From positions 120,809 to 184,808 of the forward strand of contig NZ_LR656175.1 in assembly GCF_902168435.1 (NCBI RefSeq): 64,000 nucleotides of DNA, in the 5' to 3' direction. The DNA is from Bacillus marasmi (lineage in GTDB: Bacteria > Bacillota > Bacilli > Bacillales > Cytobacillaceae). Numbering within the stretch: position 1 is the stretch's first letter; each line of letters begins with the position of its first letter. Of the stretch, positions 25,705-35,918 are shown in pieces. The position numbers and the translations under genes are program-made. The notes under the pieces were generated by a model that did no database searches, was not told where the DNA came from, and was given only the letters and a program-made list of their open reading frames with translations.

Positions 25705-26607
25705 TTATTGATATTGCTCTAATCTATGGAAGAAATCTTTAATAAAACCATAAAAGGCCTTCTCTGACGGTGAAAGTTCCCGTTTCTTTGGAACAATGAC
25801 TCCAACCGTTCTTCTGACTACTGGAAACTCAATTGGGATTTTAACCGTAAAACGAGGTGGCTTTACATCAAATGTACTTTCCGGAAGCAATGTAACTCCC
25901 ATCCCTGCTGCCACGAGACCTTTAATTGCATCTAGATCTTCTCCCTCTGAAGATGTTTTTGGGGTAAAACCAGCTTGCTTACAAGCGTCTATGGCAATTC
26001 TATGAAGGATCATTCCTTCTGGAAACAAAACAAACTCTTCATCCCTTAAATCATTCAGTCTAATGCTTTTTTGATTTGCTAATGGATGGCTAGCAGGTAA
26101 TAACGCCGTAATTCTTTCGGAAAATAAAATATGAACTTCAATATCAGCATCCTCGGGCGGAACTGGGCCTAAAAAGGCTATGTTTATTTCCCGATTTTTC
26201 ACTGCATCAATTAAAAATTTATATGAACCTTGTCTAAGTTGAAATGAAACATTTTGATGTTTTTCTTTAAATGCAGAAATAACAGTTGGCATAAAGTGAC
26301 TTGCCAAGCTAGTTGGAAATCCAATTTTAATCGTTCCTTTTTCTGGGTTTAAATATTCATCGATTTGCATTTTGGCATAATCGATTGCTTTTAATGCTGT
26401 TTCTGCATGCTCTAAAAAGAGCTTTCCAACCGGTGTTAATTTAACATTCCGTCCATCTTTTTCAAATAGTTGAACGCCTAGCTCATCCTCTAAGTTGCCA
26501 ATCTGTCTGCTTAGCGCTGATTGGGCGACATGGATTTGCTGTGCTGCTTCAGAAACATGTTCTCGTTTCGCCACTTCTATAAAGTAACGTAATTGTCGAA
26601 GCTCCAT
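25705..26607 (-). CDS. gltC: LysR-type regulator GltC
   Basis: A 300-residue LysR regulator that reads closely like B. subtilis GltC over its full length (MELRQLRYFIEVAKREHVSE, GEDLDAIKGLVAAGMGVTLL, TVKIPIEFPVVRRTVGVI). HTH at about 18-37, effector domain 90-295. In B. subtilis GltC activates gltAB and responds to 2-oxoglutarate, glutamate and RocG. Here it is divergent from a glutamate dehydrogenase gene rather than gltAB. AAAGGGG precedes the ATG. Confidence 0.88.
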   Translation of the reverse strand: MELRQLRYFIEVAKREHVSEAAQQIHVAQSALSRQIGNLEDELGVQLFEKDGRNVKLTPVGKLFLEHAETALKAIDYAKMQIDEYLNPEKGTIKIGFPTSLASHFMPTVISAFKEKHQNVSFQLRQGSYKFLIDAVKNREINIAFLGPVPPEDADIEVHILFSERITALLPASHPLANQKSIRLNDLRDEEFVLFPEGMILHRIAIDACKQAGFTPKTSSEGEDLDAIKGLVAAGMGVTLLPESTFDVKPPRFTVKIPIEFPVVRRTVGVIVPKKRELSPSEKAFYGFIKDFFHRLEQYQ

Positions 26608-26630
26608 TGCTTTACCCCTTTTTCAATATG

Positions 26631-26749
26631 TCTAGCTTCAGCGGCAGCCCCTCGAGGTCTTAAGCCAATCCGTCTTGAAGGTTAAATAACAACCTTCCAG
26701 TCGGCTCGGCTTAAGCTTGTCGGGGCTGAACGAGCCGCTTTTGCTTTTC
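26631..26749 (-). repeat. Structured repeat element, inverted copy
   Basis: A full-length copy on the minus strand with stems AGCCCC/GGGGCT, CTTAAG/CTTAAG and GAAGGTT/AACCTTC. The last stem differs in sequence from every other copy yet pairs perfectly. It sits in the gltC leader, 24 bp upstream of the start codon. Confidence 0.85.
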
Positions 26750-26754
26750 AATCA

Positions 26755-26780
26755 TTCTCGTTTTGAGATAGTTATTATCT
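26755..26780. promoter_or_regulatory. Candidate GltC operator, overlapping dyads
   Basis: TCTC-GTTTT-GAGA (26756-26768) overlaps AGATA-GTTAT-TATCT (26766-26780). The first has LysR-box character. It lies between gltC and the glutamate dehydrogenase gene. The remaining region to 27025 is AT-rich, with a possible -10 TATAAT at 26989-26994. Confidence 0.55.
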
Positions 26781-26968
26781 AAATTATATATTGTTTATGC
26801 TATTTTAAAAAGATACTATATGACTTGTAAATGGTTATTTTTTTACAGGATGTTAACAAATTCGACAAACTCCATCAAATACCAGCATGAATATCAGAAT
26901 TTATTATTGTTTCTAACCACAGATTAGAATAGAATACAAGTGGATAAGAAATAATATAAAAATTCTGA

Positions 26969-28408
<1,440 letters not shown>

Positions 28409-28432
28409 ACATTAATTCACACTATATAATAG

Positions 28433-28480
28433 AAGAGGATGATTTACCGGCTAGATCCGGGAAAATTATCCTCTTTTTTT
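28433..28480 (+). terminator. Intrinsic terminator
   Basis: AAGAGGAT / ATCCTCTT closing a larger stem-loop, followed by TTTTTTT, after gdhA. Confidence 0.85.
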
Positions 28481-28483
28481 GTG

Positions 28484-29710
28484 CTATCCATTATCCGGTT
28501 CAATTTTAGCTGGAAAGCTTACCGTTACCATTGTTCCTTTACCAATCTCACTATTATAACGAATTGCACCGTTATATTTTTCAATAATATTGAAGCAAAT
28601 CATCAAGCCCAAGCCCGTTCCTTTGCTTTTTAACGAATAAAATGGGGTGCCAATTACCTTTAATTCCTCATCTGTCATCCCTGAACCGAAATCTGTAATT
28701 GAGATATCGACCGTTAGCTTGTTTTGTTTTGCTTGAACAGAAACAGTAGAGCCATATGGCGAGGCTTCTATTGCATTCTTTAGTAAATTAATCATTAATT
28801 GTTTAAATTCAATCAAACTACAATTGATGTAGCTATCCTCTTTTATATCTATTTGTATGGAAATATTATTTATTAACGCAAAAGATTGGATTAAATCAAC
28901 TACACTATACAATGATTGCTTAACGTTAATCACCTGAGTAGCATCTCTAGTATCTTTTTCCTTTGCAATTGTTAAAAAGTCGGAAATTACTGTTTCTGCG
29001 ATGTTTAACTCATCAAGCATTAACCGAAAATGCTCCCGTTTCTCAACAAAAGCTTTGTCCTCATTAAATAGCTGCAAAAACCCCTTAACAACAGTGATTG
29101 GGTTCCTGATTTCATGTGCTACTGCAGCAACAAGCTGACCAGTTGTTTTCAATCGTTCCGCCTGTTGAATTTGTTCATAATATACTTGCATTTTTTTTAT
29201 TCTGGAATTCATGATAAAAAAAATAAGAAAAACCGTTGCTTGACTGGCCAAGGAGTTCAATACATTTCCAGTTAAGTCATTATACAAATTTGAATAAGAT
29301 TGCCCTTTATCAATAAAGTTTACATAGCAAAAGATAGAGCTAAGACCTAGCACATTTAGGCCAAGCGAGAAGTAAAAAACTCTTGGATCAAAAAATAATA
29401 TCGCAATTCCAGGGCTTAAACACAATAAAACAAATGTAGAAGTTGTTTCTGGATACATAATAAACAGAGCATAAAAGTAAATCATAGATAATATCGTAAT
29501 CGTCGCTTTAATCATAAGCGACTCACGTCTTGGATACACCCATAACGAGAATGCCAAAGCCATAACAAGAATTAAATGAACATAAAACTGTAATGATATA
29601 GCACTTGATCTCGTAAATACTACATATACCCCTGAAAACATGAATAATATGATTAAGATTATCGAAAGTCGGTAATATTTTAAGTTTGCAAAGCTATGAA
29701 GGTCCTTCAT
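28484..29710 (-). CDS. Membrane sensor histidine kinase, KinB/sporulation-kinase-like
   Basis: About 408 residues: six hydrophobic helices in the first 185, then a HisKA domain with His in AAVAHEIRNPITVVKGFLQL and a HATPase_c domain ending GTGLGLMICFNIIEKYNG. No PAS domain. This architecture resembles KinB-type phosphorelay kinases. No response regulator adjoins it, which fits an orphan kinase. ATG at 29710 has GAAGG 9 nt upstream; the ATG three codons earlier is too close. Confidence 0.85.
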   Translation of the reverse strand: MKDLHSFANLKYYRLSIILIILFMFSGVYVVFTRSSAISLQFYVHLILVMALAFSLWVYPRRESLMIKATITILSMIYFYALFIMYPETTSTFVLLCLSPGIAILFFDPRVFYFSLGLNVLGLSSIFCYVNFIDKGQSYSNLYNDLTGNVLNSLASQATVFLIFFIMNSRIKKMQVYYEQIQQAERLKTTGQLVAAVAHEIRNPITVVKGFLQLFNEDKAFVEKREHFRLMLDELNIAETVISDFLTIAKEKDTRDATQVINVKQSLYSVVDLIQSFALINNISIQIDIKEDSYINCSLIEFKQLMINLLKNAIEASPYGSTVSVQAKQNKLTVDISITDFGSGMTDEELKVIGTPFYSLKSKGTGLGLMICFNIIEKYNGAIRYNSEIGKGTMVTVSFPAKIEPDNG

Positions 29711-29886
29711 ATATGTCATCCTTCAGATGAATTTATTGGTGAGTTTGAAGCAAATTATACTATGTAGCGCAAAAAGTGCTAGCTCCCCATTTTTATATTA
29801 ATATAGTATCCAATAATTTTCTGTAATAAAATTCACACTCAAAATCATTATTCACAAAAGCCTCATTTTTATTGTAAAAATACTTA

Positions 29887-29944
29887 TTGACTTTAAAAAC
29901 GTCGAATAATATAGTTTAATTATCGACATTGATAATCATTATCA
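29887..29944 (+). promoter_or_regulatory. SigA promoter with perfect Fur box
   Basis: TTGACT (29887-29892), 17-bp spacer, TATAGT (29910-29915). The 15-mer TGATAATCATTATCA at 29930-29944 is the perfect 7-1-7 Fur operator just downstream of the expected start. Iron should repress the operon that follows. Confidence 0.9.
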
Positions 29945-29983
29945 CTGACAAGTATAAACATTCACACATTTTAGGAGGTTAAT

Positions 29984-30829
29984 ATGGTTCGCCTATATAC
30001 AGATGATCTTAACATTGGCTATGGGGAACGGTTAATCGTTAAAAATCTTAGTGTTCGCATTCCAGATAAACAAATTACAACGATTATTGGTTCAAACGGT
30101 TGTGGAAAATCAACCTTGTTAAAAGCGATTACCCGAATCATCACCCATCAATCTGGCTCTGTTGTATTAGATGGAAAAAACATTACGAAAGAGAATACTA
30201 AGCTACTTGCGAAAAAAATGGCAATCCTTCCGCAATCTCCAGAAAGTGCAAGTGGATTAACTGTCGGTGAACTTGTATCCTATGGTCGTTTTCCTTATCA
30301 AAATGGATTCGGACGATTAACTAAAAAGGATTATGAAGTAATTGATTGGGCACTAGAGGTTACAGGGACAATTGACTTCAAATACCGACCTGTTGATGCC
30401 TTATCTGGAGGACAACGTCAGCGCGTTTGGATTGCGATGGCCTTGGCACAAGAAACCGAAATTATTTTTCTAGATGAACCAACTACGTACTTGGACATGG
30501 CTCACCAGCTCGAAGTATTAGAGCTATTGCAAAAGCTAAATCACGAGCAACAACGTACAATTGTTATGGTTCTTCATGATTTAAATCAAGCTGCTCGCTT
30601 TGCCGACTATATCATTGCTTTAAAAAATGGTGAAATTGTCAAAGCAGGAGCATGCGAAGAAGTCATTAATCATGAAGTTTTGAAAAAAGTATTTAATATT
30701 GACGCCGAAATCGGAATCGATCCGCGTACGAAAAAACCAATGTGTCTTACTTACAACTTAATTAAAGGAGAAACTACAAATGAAAAAGCTATTAGTTCCA
30801 TTTATGATCGTACTCTTGTTAATTATTAG
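29984..30829 (+). CDS. Ferric-siderophore ABC transporter ATPase (FecE/YusV type)
   Basis: A 281-residue ATPase: Walker A GSNGCGKST at 36-44, LSGGQRQRVWIAMALAQ signature, IIFLDEPTTYLDMAHQLEVL Walker B and the VLHDLNQAARFAD H-loop. It is the first gene of a Fur-controlled siderophore operon and overlaps the next gene by 50 bp, an unusually long overlap. TAGGAGG precedes the ATG. Closest in style to YusV, which serves several B. subtilis siderophore systems. Confidence 0.92.
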   Translation: MVRLYTDDLNIGYGERLIVKNLSVRIPDKQITTIIGSNGCGKSTLLKAITRIITHQSGSVVLDGKNITKENTKLLAKKMAILPQSPESASGLTVGELVSYGRFPYQNGFGRLTKKDYEVIDWALEVTGTIDFKYRPVDALSGGQRQRVWIAMALAQETEIIFLDEPTTYLDMAHQLEVLELLQKLNHEQQRTIVMVLHDLNQAARFADYIIALKNGEIVKAGACEEVINHEVLKKVFNIDAEIGIDPRTKKPMCLTYNLIKGETTNEKAISSIYDRTLVNY

Positions 30830-31706
30830 TGCATGTAGCAATGATTCTACTGATACTGAAAAAAACTCAAATGATGATGCAAACAAAAAAGCAGAAACTA
30901 TCACATATCAATCTGAAACAGGCCCGATTGAAGTACCAGCTGACCCACAAAGAGTTGTCCTTCTATCTGGATTTGCTGGAAACGTACTAGATTTAGGTGT
31001 CAATGTTGTAGGTGCTGATACTTGGTCTAAAAATAGCCCGCAATTTGCAGCTGAGTTAAAAGATGTTGCAGAAGTTTCAGAAGATAATCTTGAAAAAATC
31101 ATTGAACTTGAGCCAGATCTTATCATTGCATTATCTACAGCTAAAAACCTTGATAAATTAAGCAAGATTGCACCAACAGTTACCTATACTTGGGGTAAAG
31201 TTGATTATTTAACCCAGCACGTAGAGATTGGTAAGCTTTTAAACAAGGAAAAAGAAGCTCAAGCTTGGGTAGATGACTTCGAAAAACGCGTCGCTGAAGC
31301 TGGCGATGAAATTAGAGCCAAAATTGGTGAAGACGCTACCGTATCTGTCTTTGAAAGCTTCGACAAGGATATTTATGTATTCGGTGATAACTGGGCCCGC
31401 GGAACAGAAATTTTATATACAGGTATGAAATTAAAAATGCCTGAAAAGGTTAAGCAAGTTGCTTTAGATGCAGGCTATTTTGCGATGTCAGTTGAAGTAT
31501 TACCTGAGTACGCTGGAGATTATATCATTTTAAGTAAGTATAAGGATGCCGACAGTTCATACCAAGAAACTGAAACTTACAAAAATATTCCAGCAGTTAA
31601 AAACAATCAAGTCTTTGAGATGAATGGTAACGGTGCTTCCTTCACTGATCCAATTACATTAGAAATGCAACTGAAATTCTTTAAAAAATCATTTTTAGAA
31701 AATTAA
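30780..31706 (+). CDS. Siderophore-binding lipoprotein (YfiY/FhuD-like)
   Basis: A 308-residue substrate-binding lipoprotein: lipobox IISAC, Cys19, low-complexity Asp/Lys linker, then a two-lobed periplasmic-binding-protein fold of the FecB/BtuF class (EVPADPQRVVLLSGFAGNVL, LEPDLIIALS). It delivers ferric siderophore to the FecCD permeases. TTAAAGGAG lies inside the ATPase gene, 7 nt before the ATG, so start and overlap are credible. Hydroxamate-type cargo is a guess. Confidence 0.9.
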   Translation: MKKLLVPFMIVLLLIISACSNDSTDTEKNSNDDANKKAETITYQSETGPIEVPADPQRVVLLSGFAGNVLDLGVNVVGADTWSKNSPQFAAELKDVAEVSEDNLEKIIELEPDLIIALSTAKNLDKLSKIAPTVTYTWGKVDYLTQHVEIGKLLNKEKEAQAWVDDFEKRVAEAGDEIRAKIGEDATVSVFESFDKDIYVFGDNWARGTEILYTGMKLKMPEKVKQVALDAGYFAMSVEVLPEYAGDYIILSKYKDADSSYQETETYKNIPAVKNNQVFEMNGNGASFTDPITLEMQLKFFKKSFLEN

Positions 31707-31713
31707 TCCCATA

Positions 31714-31737
31714 AAGAGGGTGACATTGTCATCCTCT
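31714..31737 (+). other. Intra-operon hairpin
   Basis: AAGAGGGTGAC / GTCATCCTCTT with ATT loop and a weak T-rich tail, between the binding protein and first permease. It may lower permease expression relative to the binding protein. Confidence 0.6.
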
Positions 31738-31759
31738 TCCCTATTCTAAGAAAGAAAAG

Positions 31760-32776
31760 ATGAGACAGATGACGAAAAATCAAGCTTCCATCCCATTTAT
31801 TATTAAACTTATCGTTAGTATCATGGCCTTTTTGATTATGTTTGTCATGGCGATGATTTTTGGTGCTGCCGATATTTCTTTCAAGGATGTTTGGCAAGCG
31901 CTCTCAACAAATGCAACTGGAGAAAAGCTCTCAATCATCCGCGAAATCCGCTTACCTCGTGAAATTGCTGCCATTTTTGTAGGTGCCGCTTTAGCAGTTG
32001 CTGGTGCAATCATGCAAGGCTTAACACGAAATCCATTGGCAGACCCAGGAATTCTTGGTCTAACTGCTGGTGCAAATGCCACTTTAGCGATTACAATTGC
32101 CTTTATTCCTACGATTAATTATTTTGGAATTACGATTGCCTGCTTTTTTGGCGCTGCACTTGGAACGCTATTAGTATTTGGCATTGGCGCCTTAAATAAA
32201 GGTGGGTTTTCACCAATCCGTATCGTGCTTGCTGGTACGGCTGTTTCCACTTTCCTTTATGCGGTTGCCGAAGGGGTTGGAATTTATTTTAAAATCTCAA
32301 AGAATGTGTCAATGTGGACAGCTGGAGGTATGATTGGAACCTCTTGGACCCAGCTCAAAATCATTGTTCCCTTTATTACCATTGGGATTATTATCGCGAT
32401 TATGTTCTCGAAGCAACTCACCGTATTAAGCTTAAATGAAGAGGTAGCGATTGGATTAGGTCAAAATATCGCAAAAATAAAAATTATCCTGTTTATCACG
32501 ATTATTTTATTAGCTGGTGCAGCTGTTGCCCTAGTCGGAAATATGGTATTTATCGGATTAATGATTCCACATATCGTCCGTTCTATCGTCGGTACGGATT
32601 ACCGTTATATTATACCGATGGCCGCAATTGTTGGCGCAACATTCATGTTGTTTGCTGATACATTAGGGCGAACGATAAACGCTCCGTTTGAAACACCAGT
32701 TACCGCCATCGTCGTGACGATGGGATTGCCATTTTTCCTGTTAATTGTCCGTAAAGGAGGGAAGGCATTCTCATGA
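31760..32776 (+). CDS. FecCD-family siderophore permease
   Basis: A 338-residue membrane subunit with about nine or ten helices. Family signatures include REIRLPREIAAIFVGAALAV, MQGLTRNPLADPGILGL and VGNMVFIGLMIPHIVR. It pairs with the next permease as a heterodimer. The ATG at 31760 has only a weak A-rich site; the internal ATG three codons later is possible. Overlaps the next gene by 4 bp. Confidence 0.92.
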   Translation: MRQMTKNQASIPFIIKLIVSIMAFLIMFVMAMIFGAADISFKDVWQALSTNATGEKLSIIREIRLPREIAAIFVGAALAVAGAIMQGLTRNPLADPGILGLTAGANATLAITIAFIPTINYFGITIACFFGAALGTLLVFGIGALNKGGFSPIRIVLAGTAVSTFLYAVAEGVGIYFKISKNVSMWTAGGMIGTSWTQLKIIVPFITIGIIIAIMFSKQLTVLSLNEEVAIGLGQNIAKIKIILFITIILLAGAAVALVGNMVFIGLMIPHIVRSIVGTDYRYIIPMAAIVGATFMLFADTLGRTINAPFETPVTAIVVTMGLPFFLLIVRKGGKAFS

Positions 32777-33783
32777 TTCATCCATCAATCATTAGAAAGC
32801 AACGCATCATTCTTGTTTTATTATTTACTTTAATCATAACAACGATATTCGTCAGCTTAGGTTTAGGTTTTTCGTCGGTTTCGTACGACCGAATACTTCC
32901 AACAATATTCGGTGAGGGGACTTTTAAAGAGGAATTTATCCTGTTTTCGATTCGCCTTCCTCGCATCATTATTACTGTACTAGCTGGGATGGCACTTGCT
33001 TTGTCTGGCTCGATTTTACAAGGCTTAACACGCAACGATTTAGCTGACCCTGGGGTTATGGGAATAAATAACGGCGCAGGTGTCGCCATCTCGATATTCT
33101 TTCTTTTCTCGCCAATTGAACCTGGATCACTTATATACTTGCTCCCGCTTGTTGCATTCGCTGGAGCATTGATTACTACCATCCTCATTTATTTGTTCTC
33201 TTATAGCCGTAAAACTGGACTGCAGCCTGTTCGTCTAGTTTTAGTAGGTATCGGATTTGCCTTTGCCCTAGCTGGAGTATCAGTTGTGTTAATTTCATCA
33301 GCCCCCCGGGAAAAGGTTGATTTTATCGCAAAATGGCTCGCGGGAAACATTTGGGGCACTGATTGGCCGTTTATATGGGCGCTCCTACCTTGGTTAATCG
33401 TTCTTATACCGTTTACTTTATATAAAGCGAACCGTTTGAATTTGCTAGGCTTGAGCGAGCCTGTGTCGATTGGCGTCGGCCTCTCAATCGAAAGAGAACG
33501 AATCATCTTATTGTTCACGGCAGTTGCCTTAGCAGCATCGGCAGTTGCAGTAACAGGAGGTATCGCCTTCATCGGTTTATTATCTCCACATATTGCGAAG
33601 GCATTGGTCGGTCCTCGTAACCAATTATTCATTCCTGTTGCCATATTAATTGGTGGTTGGCTCCTGTTATTCGCTGATACAGTCGGACGTAATTTAGTTG
33701 AGCCCGATGGCTTACCAGCCGGAATCATGGTAGCGATCATCGGTGCACCATACTTCATTTATCTATTGATGAAGCAGAAATAG
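32773..33783 (+). CDS. FecCD-family siderophore permease, second subunit
   Basis: A 336-residue paralogue of the preceding permease, with SIRLPRIIITVLAGMALALS, LQGLTRNDLADPGVMG and GGIAFIGLLSPHIAKALVG. AAAGGAGGG precedes the ATG, which lies inside the previous stop (ATGA). Last gene of the Fur-controlled operon. Confidence 0.92.
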   Translation: MIHPSIIRKQRIILVLLFTLIITTIFVSLGLGFSSVSYDRILPTIFGEGTFKEEFILFSIRLPRIIITVLAGMALALSGSILQGLTRNDLADPGVMGINNGAGVAISIFFLFSPIEPGSLIYLLPLVAFAGALITTILIYLFSYSRKTGLQPVRLVLVGIGFAFALAGVSVVLISSAPREKVDFIAKWLAGNIWGTDWPFIWALLPWLIVLIPFTLYKANRLNLLGLSEPVSIGVGLSIERERIILLFTAVALAASAVAVTGGIAFIGLLSPHIAKALVGPRNQLFIPVAILIGGWLLLFADTVGRNLVEPDGLPAGIMVAIIGAPYFIYLLMKQK

Positions 33784-33833
33784 AATATGATGGTGTTTTA
33801 GCAGCAGCAGTTAAATAGTCGATTTTAAAAAGT

Positions 33834-34320
33834 AAGAAGCTGGGACAGAACTAAATGATTTTTATGCAGGACTATATTAAAGTTCAGTGTTGATTTTCAT
33901 GTAGGTATGAGAATCTAAATAAGAGTAGAATTTCCTCTTATTGTATGTAAGGGGGGCTAAATGAGCTAAAATAAGAGTAGATTTTCCGCTTAACTACTCC
34001 CCAAAAGATAAAATCAATCGATTTTTATGAAATAAGCGAAAAAACTCCCGTTATTCTAAGGGAAATATGGGTCTTTTCCAAAATAAGCGTAATTCCTCCG
34101 CTTATTTTCAAACACAAGGAAATCAACATTCGGGTTAACAAACCCTCAAGCAAAAAAACTGCACTTAATGTGTGATCCAATCCACATTTATTTCAGGGTA
34201 GCTCTATAGTAAATAGGAATAAGAAAATCGAACTATTAGGAAATTCAAAGTAGAATTTCGCATGATAGTTCGGTTTTTTGTTTAGCTGAAATACTTTTGT
34301 CCCAGCCTCTTTTTTTTGGT
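33834..34320. repeat. Long inverted-repeat-bounded element with AATAAGCGG hairpins
   Basis: AAGAAGCTGGGACA at 33834-33847 and TGTCCCAGCCTCTT at 34298-34311 (one mismatch), followed by a T-run, enclose about 450 bp without a gene. Inside are four copies of a small palindromic motif starting AAATAAG at 33917, 33969, 34030 and 34081, such as AAATAAGCGTAATTCCTCCG. The enclosed DNA could be one long terminator-ended RNA; 34321-34477 shows nothing further. Confidence 0.6.
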
Positions 34321-34477
34321 TTTTAGAAACCTTTATATGTTTTCTTGAAAAAATTGAGCTAATACTTCTTGATTTTTCTTAAATCAGGTCATTTTTTCAG
34401 AAAAAATCGGTTAGTTTTCGCTTAAAAGCACATCATAAGCCGGTTGACCAGGTACTATTTGCACACAAAAGTTGGTA

Positions 34478-34660
34478 TATGCACAACATTTTGTGTATAT
34501 GCTTCATTTGAAAAATTATATGATACAACTTTTTGGATATATGCACGACTTTTCAAATATATGCACGACTTTTTAAGATTGAGCTACTTTTATGCACAAG
34601 AAATTGTGTTTATGAACGTCAAACGACATATATGCACACCAAATCAAGTTTTTGCACAAC
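34478..34660. repeat. 21-bp phased repeat array (ATGCACGACTTTT type)
   Basis: Roughly 20-21-bp units starting ATGCACAAC, ATGCTTCAT, ATGATACAACTTTTTGG, ATGCACGACTTTTC, ATGCACGACTTTTTAAG, then decayed copies. Same phase and related core as the arrays at 17698 and 43331. ORFs across it have no ribosome site and are not called as genes. Confidence 0.7.
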
Positions 34661-34703
34661 TTACTTAAAACTCAAAAACAATCTCCAACTTACTAACTTC
34701 CCA

Positions 34704-34979
34704 CTATACGAAAATCATGAATCCGCAGAATGCCGCAACCCATAATAGTGGTACTAAATTGATTATTACCGCCAATCGCGTATTTCCTCCTCGTAACTTC
34801 CACGCAATCAACGAACAAATAATAATCGCTACTGGATACAATGTTATCACTAACACGAATGCGGAATTTCCAAAACCAATTCCACTATCAAAACTCATAA
34901 ACGACATCATCCAAATGACGTACCAAGGTAGCAGACTTAATGAATAGATTATTTGGGTAATAATTAAAAATGGCTTCAT
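34704..34979 (-). CDS. Small three-helix membrane protein
   Basis: A 91-residue protein with three hydrophobic helices (about 5-25, 37-58, 68-90) separated by short polar turns such as KLRGGNTR. ATG at 34979 follows GAGAGG by 5 nt; a GTG two codons earlier is possible. No family recognised. Its position between a repeat array and gntR gives no functional hint. Confidence 0.6.
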   Translation of the reverse strand: MKPFLIITQIIYSLSLLPWYVIWMMSFMSFDSGIGFGNSAFVLVITLYPVAIIICSLIAWKLRGGNTRLAVIINLVPLLWVAAFCGFMIFV

Positions 34980-35109
34980 ATACACCTCTCACAAATCAAC
35001 TGAAATTTCAAACAATATTATTTTATGAATAATCGTATAGCGTAAATGAGGAAAGTACAAGCATTAGGAGAAAAAACCTTCATTTATTACCTGCCAAAAA
35101 TTTCTTGAG

Positions 35110-35123
35110 TTAAAGCGTTTGCA
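35110..35123 (+). promoter_or_regulatory. Candidate CcpA cre site for the gnt operon
   Basis: TTAAAGCGTTTGCA matches 12 of 14 positions of TGWAANCGNTNWCA and overlaps the -35 region of the gnt promoter. The B. subtilis gnt operon is known to be under CcpA control. Confidence 0.5.
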
Positions 35124-35162
35124 AAATCTAAAAATTATATTAAAATACTTGTATACAAGTAT
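35119..35162 (+). promoter_or_regulatory. gnt promoter and GntR operator
   Basis: TTGCAA (35119-35124) and TAAAAT (35141-35146), 16 bp apart, form the promoter. ATACTTGTATACAAGTAT at 35145-35162 is a perfect 18-bp palindrome identical in form to the B. subtilis GntR operator and covers the expected start site. Confidence 0.9.
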
Positions 35163-35186
35163 ACTTGAATATAAAGAGGTGGATAT

Positions 35187-35918
35187 ATGTCTAACACAAA
35201 TGAATTTTTATATCCAAAAAAGTGGCTTTCAAAAGCATCTACTGGAGATCGCATTGCTTGTGAGCTTAGAATGCGAATTATTTCTGGAATGATTGAAAGC
35301 GGTACCACCTTATCTGAAAATAAATTAGCTGCGGACTTTGCCGTTAGTCGCTCGCCTATCCGTGAAGCACTTAAAGCTCTTGCAGCTGAAAATATTATCC
35401 GATTAGAAAGAATGGGTGCAATCGTGATTGGATTATCCGAAAAGGAAGTGAAGGAAATCTACGATGTGCGTTTACTAATAGAAACGTTTGTATTTGAACG
35501 ATTAGTTAGAATTGATGTATCCCAATTAACAAACGAGTTAAATAAAATTTTAGAAATGATGAAAGTCGCAATCAAATATCGAGATGCAGATGAGTTTTCG
35601 TTTCAAGATGTTTTGTTTCATGAAACAATCATCCGTGCCATAGATCATTCGTATGTCATGATGATTTGGAATAACTTAAAACCTGTTATGGAAAGTTTCA
35701 TCCTATTGTCTATGCGGGTTCGTTTCCAGGACAAATACGATGACTTTGCAAGGATTATTACAAATCATGAGCTATATATTGATGCTATTAGAACAAAGGA
35801 TCGGCAGCTTATGATTCAGTCCTTACATCAAAATTTCGATGATGTACAAGACAAGGTTGAAGACTTATGGCTGTCACAACAAATGCTCTCGAAAGGTGTT
35901 GAGCAACAAGATGACTAA
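35187..35918 (+). CDS. gntR: Gluconate operon repressor
   Basis: A 243-residue GntR/FadR-subfamily repressor, the founding member's close match: winged HTH at about 30-90 (LSENKLAADFAVSRSPIREA) and an FCD effector domain with metal-binding His residues (about 100-230). It should bind the palindrome just upstream and release it with gluconate. First gene of gntRKPZ; its stop overlaps the gntK start by 8 bp. Confidence 0.96.
   Translation: MSNTNEFLYPKKWLSKASTGDRIACELRMRIISGMIESGTTLSENKLAADFAVSRSPIREALKALAAENIIRLERMGAIVIGLSEKEVKEIYDVRLLIETFVFERLVRIDVSQLTNELNKILEMMKVAIKYRDADEFSFQDVLFHETIIRAIDHSYVMMIWNNLKPVMESFILLSMRVRFQDKYDDFARIITNHELYIDAIRTKDRQLMIQSLHQNFDDVQDKVEDLWLSQQMLSKGVEQQDD

Noticed and set aside
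33201-33758. 185-codon antisense ORF over the second FecCD permease, and a 136-codon one at 32778-33188
   Set aside because: Shadow frames of real membrane-protein genes; composition (Pro/Ala/Lys-rich) and lack of start signals are typical of antisense artefacts.
34444-34745. ORFs of 70-74 codons through the ATGCACGACTTTT array
   Set aside because: Overlapping frames of repeat DNA without ribosome sites.
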